DNA of 64,000 bases from Lentinus brumalis (Eukaryota; Basidiomycota; Agaricomycetes; Polyporales; Polyporaceae). The notes under the pieces were generated by a model. It ran no database searches. It had not been told where the DNA came from and worked only from the letters and a program-made list of their open reading frames with translations. This document shows, in pieces, positions 1 through 9,053 of this stretch. Positions within the stretch are counted from its first letter, which is position 1; each line of letters begins with the position of its first letter. Where the stretch lies: the NCBI GenBank assembly GCA_001792895.1, contig MARA01000005.1:1364001-1428000 (forward strand), in the 5' to 3' direction. The translations under genes and the position numbers were made by a program.

Positions 1-2
1 TG

Positions 3-973
3 AGCCTGTACATCTACTCAGTACTCGGCCTTGTTGCTCTGGTGTGGGGTCTGAAAGCTATCTTACACGTATGCGGCGTTTTCTACCGGCCCTTGCTTTG
101 CGACAGCTAATGTGCAATGTAGGAGGATCCCAAGCAGTCGCTCTACTTTGCCCATCTCTTCTTCGCCGACCACATCATCTCAACAGCGTGGCTTGTGTTC
201 TTTGCAGTAATGTGGTGGTTCTACACTCCCCACGATGGTCGTGTCCAGGTCAACTCCGCGGCGCAGAAGGAAGTCATGGAGAGTGGTGCCGGGCACAACA
301 TGACGGCCGAGGAGCGTGCAACAGCGGCGATGACCATCTGGAATGCGGAGAAAGGGATCGCAACGTCCATGATTGTCATGGGATGGCTTGTCAAGGTGCG
401 TGCTGCATACGTTTCCATGCGATGGGACTGACATACGACGTCATTTTGGGCCTCCAGATCTACTTCGCAGTTTTGCTGTACTCCTACGCCATCCACCTGC
501 GTAAAGGCTCATACCGCTCTCTCCCTTACTCTCGATCGTATGTCCCGAACGGCGCCGCGAACGGCTCTGCTTACGCGGCGTCTGGGCTTCCTGACGGCGA
601 AGATGATGATATCGAAGAGTTCTACCGCCTACCTGTGCGCACGCCGACCTCGCAGTCACAACCGCCGGCGAACGGCAGCGCTCGTGGCGGACACACACCC
701 TCGTCCTCGCATTCGAGTTTCACCGACTTCGTCAGCGCTCCGGGTCGGTCACGGCGCAGCAAGCCAGGCAAGTCGAACCTGAGCATCAGCATCAGTGCCA
801 ACGGTGGCGCAGGCGCAGACGACGCCGAGGTCCTTTTCGACGAGGACTTGTCCGACAGTGCTGGTGCTGGAGGAAGCAGGGATGGACGGCCGGAGGACCG
901 GCTGCCGCTGATGGGTGGCTCAAAGTCGGCTTCATCCCCACATAGCAGGAGGGCGAGCAGAAGCAGAGACTAG
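3..973 (+). CDS. kei1: Kei1, inositol phosphorylceramide synthase regulatory subunit (5' end outside window)
   Basis: Golgi membrane protein that in yeast partners Aur1 to form active inositol phosphorylceramide synthase, an essential step of fungal sphingolipid synthesis. The first exon here is already mid-protein, in a hydrophobic helix. Introns read as 69-122 and 396-457, both GT-AG. Exon 2 carries the family signature FFADHIISTAWLVFFAVMWW followed by YTPHDGR, then an amphipathic stretch and a helix ending GWLVK. Exon 3 opens with a last membrane helix (IYFAVLLYSYAIHLRKGSY). It continues with a cytosolic tail of about 150 residues, low complexity and rich in Ser, Gly and Arg, that holds the acidic patch GEDDDIEEFYRLP. 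The stop is TAG at 971-973. The start codon lies upstream of the window. The family call rests on the FADH..TAW..F...WW.YTPHDGR block and is firm; the tail is poorly conserved in the family. Confidence 0.85.
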   Translation, partial: PVHLLSTRPCCSGVGSESYLTRMRRFLPALALRQLMCNVGGSQAVALLCPSLLRRPHHLNSVACVLCSNVVVLHSPRWSCPGQLRGAEGSHGEWCRAQHDGRGACNSGDDHLECGERDRNVHDCHGMACQGACCIRFHAMGLTYDVILGLQIYFAVLLYSYAIHLRKGSYRSLPYSRSYVPNGAANGSAYAASGLPDGEDDDIEEFYRLPVRTPTSQSQPPANGSARGGHTPSSSHSSFTDFVSAPGRSRRSKPGKSNLSISISANGGAGADDAEVLFDEDLSDSAGAGGSRDGRPEDRLPLMGGSKSASSPHSRRASRSRD

Positions 974-1816
974 GGCGGTCGACGAGTAGGGTCCTCGCCC
1001 GAGTCCGCCGATGTACTAGCTCTCTTTGTGGGTGCGGGTCCTTGGCTTCGATGATTGTGCGTCTGGACGATTCGGGCTCATGCCTTGTACTGCGGCCGTC
1101 GTCAAGGCGGGCTCGCGAAGTCTCATCTACACGTACAGTCTACACTGAACATGATGTCCCATAGATACCTTCCTTCGTGTTGCGACACGCTTCCCTTCTG
1201 GTCATTGCGTTGGATAATAGGACGCATGGGTGATGACGCGGACGCTGGATACCCGCCAGTCAGCACACACAATAGTAGTCTTTTGGCGATATCTGGACAA
1301 CATCCATCGACATCTCGGTTGCTGTGGTACGTGGCTGAGCGGTACTGTATGGGCGCATTGGGGCGCATCCCCATTTCTCCCATCATACGGCCGGTTCTCT
1401 GTCGGGGAAGTCGCAAGGATGCTAGTGCACCTCGAGAAGAGCCATGCTGTTGCTGTATGAGGGTGGGCCGTGGCCAAAACGAAAGCGAAAGCGGTGGTAT
1501 TGTGCGACATAAGCGAGGGTGGTTGTGCGGCACGAAGCGCGGGCGCCTCGCATTGGCCGGGGCGGATGAGCCTTTTCGTGAGCGGCAATCGCCACAACGT
1601 GTCCTGCAATGTTCAGCTCTCTCGCAGCGCAACCTCCTACTGCCAGCTGTCCGTATAAATGGTCTTGTTTCAGCCTGGCTCTCTCGTCTGACCTTCTTCC
1701 TCTGAGCCCCCGATCCCAACGCTGACCTCGCTCCGTGCTCTTGGACACGCACAAGCCAGTGACAGCCAGTGACCAGCAAGTGCCACCATCGCGCCCATCT
1801 TGCTTCATGCACGCCG
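974..1816. other. intergenic region with probable promoter of the PPTase gene
   Basis: No convincing coding exon. Open frames on both strands are rich in Arg and Cys and show no splice logic, as expected for GC-rich spacer. A TATA-like element (tataaat) sits at 1654-1660, about 160 bases before the proposed PPTase start, and is followed by a pyrimidine-rich stretch (tctcgtctgaccttcttcctct), a common arrangement upstream of fungal start sites. Confidence 0.4.
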
Positions 1817-3460
1817 ATGGACTGCCCTATTCTAGTATGGATGCTTTTCACCAACCGCGAGATGACTCCAGAAGTGAGTACATTCAAATGTTATCTCTAG
1901 TGCGCATACGAGGCTCACTTGCGCGTTGCAGGAGTATCAGAAGTGTTACACAGTCTTACGTGAATGCGTGCCCAGTGCCCCAGTTCGCAATGCTCCGAAT
2001 GACCCAGAGACGATGCGTGAGTGCTCATTATTTATGCGCTTGCACCTCGAGAGCGATGGGCAGTGGGTTTGCCCGCCGCCGGCTCTATCGTCGCCGCCTC
2101 ATAGTCTCTCGGCTCTCCCAAACGTACAACCGTAGCACTTGAAGGCATCTCCACCTTGCTCTTCCCTTCCACCACCGTGGTGCCCAAACGTTTGATCGCC
2201 CACCGTCCGCCAGCCAAGACCGTCGACCCTATGACTTCCAACGGCATACCTGTGTCTCCTTCCCACTCAATTCGCTACGCACATCAGCATCGTTCTGCTA
2301 TGCGGACGTCGATTGAATGCTGGGCACACTGTGTTGTCGCGTAAGCAATAATTGGGGGCCACTTGTGCGCCTTGTCTCTCGGCGGTACCCCACATGAGCC
2401 ATCACCGCGAGGGCATCTTGGTGTACACTCCTCCGTGTCGTCAGAAAGTGTTTAGCGAACTCTCGGGAGAAACCTCGGTGCTGATTGCGAACCAACTCCC
2501 ACGCGCTGCCCCTCTTCATCTGCCCAGATACGCCTTCTATCTTCCCATCTCTCAAATAACGCTTTCCTTGTATTCTGTGCTGATCATTTCTATGCAGGAC
2601 AAATGGTTGCGTTCCTTCTTCCGCTTCTCATGATGCGACACCGACGGGTACCTCGGTCAAGGTGGCGAGACAACATTACCTCTGTCGGGAAACATTGGAT
2701 TGAACAGGCGCGTACATCTGTAGCTTGCCACTATACGCTCAGGAACCCATTGCAGACCAACGTCGCCGTGTTTGTTGCATCTGCAGGTACACAACATAGA
2801 GAACGACAATCCTGTCGCTGCCGCAAGCAGAGCCCGCTCAATCATCGGATACCATACGTCGTATGACCACAATCTAGTTGGAATGGCGATGACCCAAGGT
2901 CGAAGGGAGGACGTCGTCAACATTGGCGTTGGAATCAAGGAGATTGTCTCGCCGCCGGGAATGAGCGCGAACGACTTTGCCATCTCGCTCTACCACAAGG
3001 TAAGTGGTGATCAACCTCTGCGTACATTGGTCTGACATTGGGATACGCGCAGTTGACGCCGTTAGAACAAAGTTTCATCGCTCCCGAACTTGGCGACGAG
3101 GTCGTCATGCGCCGGCTCTGTGTTCTGCTCGCGCTCAAACAAGCCTATATCAAAGCGATCGGCCAACCAATGGGTTTCGACTGGTCCCGCCTCGAGTTCA
3201 ACATCCCACAGAAGACCGCGAGTGGAGACGGCCGTCCGCTTCACGGCTGGGAGTTCCGCGTGTGGACGTCCGAGCTCGGCTTCCCTATCCCGCAGAGTGA
3301 AGGTCACGTCCGGCAAACGTACCAGTGCGCGGTGGCTTTCTTTCGACGCACGCGCGACACGCGTTTCGTGTGGCAGTCGGAGGCGAAGGACCTCGAGTCG
3401 TGGGTCCAGTTCATCACCCTCGATCAGCTATTGAACGTCGCCGACAAACTTGTGGAGTAA
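1817..3460 (+). CDS. 4'-phosphopantetheinyl transferase (Lys5/AASDHPPT-type), multi-exon
   Basis: Transfers the phosphopantetheine arm of CoA to a serine on carrier proteins; in fungi the Lys5-type enzyme activates aminoadipate reductase and often polyketide and peptide synthetases. The last exon (3053-3460) is diagnostic: it has the family WxxKEAxxK-like helix as LALKQAYIKAIGQPMGFDWS, followed by RLEFNIPQ and HGWEFRVW. The preceding exon (about 2787-2999) holds GYHTSYDHNLVGMAM, equivalent to the nucleotide-binding G(Y/W)N.SH. box, and VGIKEIVSP, equivalent to the metal-binding GxDxx, where K replaces the usual D. An exon near 2601-2715 carries LLPLLMMRHRRVPRSRW, matching the family LLP segment. 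The proposed start at 1817 (MDCPILVWMLFTNREMTPE) gives a 19-codon first exon with an intron at 1874-1931. The exons between about 2010 and 2600 are not resolved. The apparent replacement of the metal-ligand Asp and of the HD pattern deserves checking before calling it active. Confidence 0.75.
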
Positions 3461-5125
3461 CGGTCACGGAGAAGACGCCCCGGATCGACCCTGTGGCGAG
3501 TTGGGCGAAGTTGCGAGCCCTTGCTGTCGTTGTCCCGGTCCCTCAGTGCTTCTCGTTCTTGTTTTCGCCTAGAACTCTTGTCGTTCGCACGACTCCACGG
3601 GTTAAGGCTGATATCTTCCTATATGTCATACCAATCCTCTTCCTTAGATGTTACCGTCTGACTCATCTGCTCCGTTGTATTGAATCGTCTGCTGCTCCGC
3701 GTCTCCAAATGCTGTTCCACACCAAGTGCGCACGCTTGGACTGTATTCCGTTGCTCTCGTCTCCAGTTATTTCATCCATCGGCCGGACGCCGCTTCCCTC
3801 CACCATTCTCAACTTCTCTCTACCCCACTCCCTTACCAGGCGTGCGATTCACATCCACATCTGCGCTGTTCCCAAAGAGCTCCACTGTACGATATTGTCC
3901 GTATTCCCAAGCCTTGTAGTCTGAAGCTGCTATCAAATATCCTCAATGAATATTTTGCTGGGCAACCAAAGCAAGGTGGCGGTACCTCGTGGCTACTTGC
4001 CGCCAACTTGCCGACCGCGGCGAGATCGCGCGTGGTTTGTGCGTATGGACGGGGCGCGATCCACTGAGCGTGATTTGCCCCGCGTCTTCCTCCTAGAGTC
4101 ATCGGCATACCGACAACCTCCGTGGCCACGTACGTATGCAGGTACGCGCGTCGAGGAGTCCAGCAGGTGACTTGCATTCATCACCGATCATTAGCAGTAC
4201 TTTACATACTGAGGACACAAATCGATGCAACGGACACCATCAGTCGCGATGCTTACGGCTACGAGCAACAGCTGCGGAGACAAGGACACACAGCAGAAGA
4301 TTTCGCGGGCCCCTCGACGCGTCTGTGGCTCTTGGTGTGTCCGAAAGAGGCAGGCGTCACAGGGGCTAGGCTGTGACCGATCACAGATTGCGTCATGTGA
4401 TCTAGAACGCCGGGCCCGCTACCGTGCTCTCTCCCAGTGGTGTGGTATATGTACGGAGCACGCAGCAGTCGGACTAAAGTCCTCCTGCAGCGTGCCCTCT
4501 GCAGGAAGGAGGAGAGGAAGGTCGAGAGTCGAGACCAGCATGGATTCTATCACGTGGTTTCGCACGTGATCGATGTCAGGCACTGATGGCGGAGTCGATC
4601 GTCTGCAGAGACCCACTACCTTGGTCGGTAGCGGGGATTCCGAGGGTCCGACCACTTGTGGTCGGAACTGGTCCTACAGACCACTTTGAACCTAACCCTA
4701 CGAGCCAGATAGACGCCCGATCAATGGCCCTCTCGCGGGCACGAAAACGAGATAAGATGAAAGATTGTTCAAGCCGACCCGGAGCGACCCTGGGTAGGAT
4801 TTTAGCGCCCCAGAAGCGCCGGGCGGCCCGCCTACGGCGGGATCGACCCTGGGAATGACCACCTTGCCCAGCGAAAGGGAGACTTGACGTACGCTGTGAT
4901 TCGCAGAGGATTCTCGATGCACTCCGCATTCAAACTTAAGCCCACTGCGGCCGCACCGTTCCTGCGTTCCTACCACCACCATCCCCCACGTCGCCCCGCG
5001 CACCCACCGCACCTCCAGCGACCGCCGAGCCCAATCCTCCCGCTGCCCCGGTACGTCTTACCCGTCTGCCATCGATCGCAACATACTCAAGGACATCCCC
5101 GGCGCAGTGCCTACACTAATCCAGG
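3461..5125. other. intergenic region, 1.66 kb, upstream of the gene at 5126
   Basis: I find no exon with recognisable protein content. The segment 4380-4860 contains several short inverted repeats, for example an arm pair ccgaccac/gtggtcgg at 4648-4664, and the paired CACGTG sites listed separately. The last 200 bases are pyrimidine-rich (cccccacgtcgccccgcgcaccc), typical of a basidiomycete 5' leader. Confidence 0.4.
4549..4570. promoter_or_regulatory. paired E-box (CACGTG) in inverted repeat
   Basis: ATCACGTG, six bases, then CACGTGAT: a perfect 8-base inverted repeat containing two CACGTG cores, about 560 bases before the start at 5126. CACGTG is the canonical binding site of bHLH regulators such as Pho4, Cbf1 and the SREBP-like family in fungi. 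A related tcatgtgatc lies at 4394. The role is inferred from the motif alone. Confidence 0.35.
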
Positions 5126-6790
5126 ATGAGCGCCCTCTCCACCGCCGAACTCAGCCCAACGCTTAGCCCCAATACGCGCGCGCGTAGACTCTCCGCCCGC
5201 CGAGGGTCTATCGCAGCCGGCGACCCATGGGGCGCCTACAACGACGTGAACATGAACCCTGCCCGCTCCCTCACGAGCCGCCTCACAATCGTCCGGGTCC
5301 CACAGACCGACGTCGAAGAGTCCCCGAGACGGCACAGACGGCACGGTAGCAATGCCTCCATCAACTCCACATCCTCAGGGAAGGGCGAGGGAGGCCCGGG
5401 CGGACGGATGAGCTTCGCCTTCAGCTCCTTCTCCGGCGGGCAAGGCGGAGGGCCCGGCGGTCGTCCCGCAAGTCCTTCTGGTCCTTCTGGTTCCCCGCGT
5501 ATGCGCCCTTCTTCTCCCAGCAACTCCCGCTTCCCCCCTACCCTGCAGTCTCACAACAAGCTCTCCCCGGAGCAGATTGTAGACATCGCCCGTTCATCGG
5601 TGAATCCGCGCAGCCCCCTCCCTTCACCCCATGGCCCACTCGCGGCTGCCTCCTCTCACACTCCATCTCCCGCCTCGTTCACTGCATTGCCAGACTCCGT
5701 TTATCTACCATTTATCGACCGGCCCGCAGAAGTTGATGCACTCATTCACTCCCAGCCGAATGCACGACTCTTCGCGCTTCTCCAGCAAACGTTCCCACCC
5801 GACGCACGTGCCCCGCTGGGCTCCGAGTACGAGGCGTCCACGGCTTCGCCTGAACCGAAGGAGTGGACGTATGCCGACCTCCAGTACTGGCTGACCAAGG
5901 TTGATCGGGACGTCGCGGACGACGTGGAATGGATCCGCAAGATTCGCCGCTGCATCATGAGCCATAGCGAGCTTATCTGGGAGCGCGTGAAGGGCGCGCT
6001 GGGCGTACCGCCAGAGCTTGACGTGGAGGATGAAGGGCTGGAGCTGCCGCAAGAGGAGTCGGAGGTCCCTCTGTCGACGGCGTCCATTGATGCGAACGTG
6101 TTCGAGCCAGACTCACCCATCGTACCCAATCGGAACGTTCCTGAAGTGGAAGTCAGTGACGAAGATGAGTTCACCATCGAGCCTGTGTTCGCGAACCAGA
6201 CGCCACCTCAGGACCCATTGTCTTCATCGCTAGGCGACCTGCGTGAGGAGGATGAGAACGAGAACGCAGAGAAGGACGTACAGGAGGACAAGGAGGTTCA
6301 TGGTCTGCGCATCATGACTTCGCCGAGTGCGCCATCGTTCGTCCACGATCAACCATTCGCGATGTCTCCCATGGCAGGTGGGCTGGGAAGTCCTGTCGTC
6401 CGGGCGAAGTTCGCTGCACCCGGATCTGACGACAAGGATGCTCCTTACGACGTGACCCGAGAGCGCGGTCCCGGACACCCGCTCTTCCCGAGCAACTTTG
6501 CGCAGCTCAGTCTGTCGCCCACTCTACGGCCAAGGCAAGTGTTCCAGTTGCCCATGCGGCCGGTCTGAAGCTGAAGTTATCCCGAATACAGCAAACGCGC
6601 GCAGAGTATGTCCTACCCGCCTCGACCTGCGTACCTGAGCCCACATTCCATCCGTGGGGGCCGAGCGCCATCCATCGACGCAGGCGCGGGTCGGGCGGCC
6701 AACATGGCTCGGCCAGAGTGGGCACGCAATTGGGACCCGAGCAAGCACGAGTACGCGGTAACGACTGCGAGTGCGAGCAGCTTCGAGTGA
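5126..6790 (+). CDS. uncharacterised Ser/Pro-rich protein, 535 aa, with a GC-AG intron
   Basis: I do not recognise a named family. Residues 1-190 are low complexity, basic and Ser/Pro/Gly-rich with repeated SPR/SPS motifs suggestive of proline-directed phosphorylation. A folded segment of about 130 residues follows, from LSPEQIVDIARSSV through PFIDRPAEVDALIHSQP and W.YADLQYWLTKVDRDVADD to CIMSHSELIWERVKGALG, which looks helical. An acidic region and a Pro/Ser tail come next. Read unspliced, the frame stops at 6566-6568. A 57-base GC-AG intron (6535-6591, donor AAG|GCAAGT, acceptor ATACAG) restores phase exactly and adds a final exon ending PEWARNWDPSKHEYAVTTA and SSFE, stop 6788-6790. The donor is the classic GC-AG consensus and the intron length is normal here, so I prefer the spliced form. 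The start ATG is preceded by CAGG and a pyrimidine-rich leader. No membrane segments or signal peptide are seen. Confidence 0.7.
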
Positions 6791-7181
6791 ATGTGGGTCT
6801 GGCAGCTGCAGATGGCTGACGAGAAGCTTTCTGGTTCAAAAGGAGGCGAAATGCGAAAGTCTACCTTCGTGAATGGTCTAATGTACTTGTGCACTCGGTA
6901 TTGCTCTGTGTTGTCGCGCCCCTAGATACCTAACATATGGACTGGTTGTTGTATGCATATAGCAAGGAAACACACAATCGCTTGCCATACATGCCACATG
7001 GGATGTTGTAAGATGGTGTCCCTCTGAGGCGTCGTGCAAGCGCTCGTGATTCGCTTCCACTGAGTCAGCTCCTGTGTCATTTGCAAAGACTTGAAAGAGC
7101 CATGCCCTTCGGAGCTTCGTATATGTAGCTGCAGAGGAAGCTGCGGAAGCCCAGGATCGCCTGCTCCTCGAATACGAGCTC
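6791..7181. other. intergenic region
   Basis: About 390 bases holding the 3' end of the previous gene and the leader of the PQ-loop gene. I see no gene or clear signal. Confidence 0.4.
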
Positions 7182-8386
7182 ATGCCAGCGAACCCCGTGG
7201 CAGAGAATGTGCTCGGTACCATCGGTGAGCACTGCGCAGCGGGACCTCTGTCCACCCTTCTTCGCGCGAACGATAGCTTCTTACACCTTTGTCCTGTATG
7301 TAGGGACTATACTCTGGACTGTCCAGTTAATTCCCCAAGTATGGAAGACCTGGCGCACGAAGAGCGTCGAAGGCCTCTCTGAATATCTCATGTGCGCCGT
7401 GCACTATTCAATTGTCATCAATGTAGCGCTTCTGACATGCAACATTTCTTAAGGCTTCTGTGGGGTGTATCGGGGGTATTCTTCGGTGTCTATGCGATCG
7501 TGCAGGACTTGAATATACCCCTGATCGTGCAGCCGCAGCTGCTCTCCACCCTGTCCTACCTGTCCTGGGCTCAGGTATACTTATACTTATGTTCGCCGCA
7601 GCCGGACGGACGTATCCTGACTACTGTGTTCTATAGTGCCAGTATTATGGGAGGAAACGGTCGAGGACGACAGCCGTTCTCTTGTATTCCGCTGTAATTG
7701 CGGTATCTGCCGGCTTCGAGGTTGGCATGGTTTACGCAGTGCGGGTACGTTTACATGCCCCTGGAGTATATTGGCTGAAGTTCATGATGTCGGGCTCTAG
7801 CCAGCGTACAACCGCGGTAACGACAGACCGGTGCAGTTCTTCGGTGCCTTCAGCACTGTGCTGCTATCGACTGCGCTGCTGTGCGTGTGGTTATTTTTCG
7901 CGCTTGTCCGACCTGACATGGGATCTGATCACGAAGACCACAATACTACGAGATCTACAAGTATAGGGAGGTCATCGGCATCTCTATTCTGTTCATGGCG
8001 GTCGACATGATGGGAGGCGTGTTCAGCGACCTCTCGCTCGCTTTCAAGGAGAGTTTCGACATCGTTGCCGGGGTCACGTACTCGCTAGTGGTGGTATGTC
8101 CGCCATCTTGTCTTGCATCGTCCTTCAGGATCCAGCAGGCTAACATTCCCATGAGGTGCTGGACGGGGTCGTGCTTCTGTGCGCCATCATACTGAATCCC
8201 CGAGCTGCACGTCGGCGAAAGCGCCTTCAGGCCGTCAGCGGAGAAACGGGTGACCATGGGCAGCACGCTCAGAACGGCGAGGCCCAGCCTCATTATACGC
8301 TGTCGGGTTCGGATAGTCCTACAAGTTCGACTCAAGAGGCCGATCGCGCTCAAGGCAGCGCACTGCAAGTGCTGAGCTCGAGGTAA
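7182..8386 (+). CDS. PQ-loop repeat membrane protein (seven-helix, vacuolar/lysosomal transporter-like)
   Basis: PQ-loop (MtN3/cystinosin-type) proteins are seven-helix carriers; fungal members act mainly at the vacuole or Golgi, often on basic amino acids or lipids. The start MPANPVAENVLGTIG is joined by an intron at 7225-7303 to TILWTVQLIPQVWKTWR, the first PQ motif with its typical following K/R-rich turn. A second intron (about 7392-7453) leads to LLWGVSGVFFGVYAIVQ and NLNIPLIVQPQ-like sequence (DLNIPLIVQPQLLSTLSYLS). Later exons give the fourth helix (VIAVSAGFEVGMVYAVR), PAYNRGNDRPVQFFG, the second half with YYEIYKYREVIGISILFMA, GGVFSDLSLAFKESFDIVAG, and a last helix VLDGVVLLCAIILNPRAA. 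A basic, polar cytosolic tail ends at 8384-8386. At least six introns are required, so exact exon edges after 7570 are approximate. The family call is firm; the substrate cannot be read from sequence. Confidence 0.85.
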
Positions 8387-9053
8387 TGTCGCGGAGCGTG
8401 CCCGAGGCTCAGCGGATGTAGAGAAGCTCGGAGTAATTTAGAATACTGTACTCTACACCCACAGATACCGAAGCCTAAAATACTGTATACCACTCACTAC
8501 TCAGTACTACTCACCGGCGTGCCAGCACAAGCGCAAGCGTACAAATCAGCATGACACTTCGGACAGAGCTGGTATGTATGCAAAGACTCTAAACAGATAT
8601 ATTGTCAAGCTACGTTCACTACGCACAGATGTAGAGATGTTCCGTTCCTTCAAAACATCCGCCCTGTGAAGGACAGGAGGACGGATGATCTGCAGTACGA
8701 GCGAACACAAAGCATTCGCGATCAATTTTGCCGTATCGTTTAACGCCAGAGCGGTGGAGGAAGTCCCGCGTAAGACGTAGATATATACGGCAGAGTGAAA
8801 CGGAAACGTATCACGCACGCACAAATGGTTGTGAAGGGTGTTGTATTGGCCATGAGAGCAAGAGACAAGGTCAAAGAGCCATACAATTCCACGAGTCGTG
8901 GAAGTTTATATGCGGGCCCTGATGTTACGTAATATTGATGGGATGCCAATCCCGGACAACAAGCCTGCGGGAGGCTGAAGAGGGCTGAAGTGCAAGAGAA
9001 GTACGAACTTGACTTGCAAGACGTGCGACACCTCTGCTTCATTTATCTGAACA
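8387..9053. other. intergenic region
   Basis: About 670 bases of lower GC content than the flanks, with AT-rich stretches around 8430-8600. I see no exon, RNA gene or strong repeat. It must hold the 3' end of the PQ-loop gene and the promoter of the Clr2-like gene. Confidence 0.4.

Noticed and set aside
1123..1887. 254-codon minus-strand open frame
   Set aside because: Arg/Cys/Ser-rich composition without domains, overlaps the PPTase promoter and first exon, and several equally long frames exist on the other strand.
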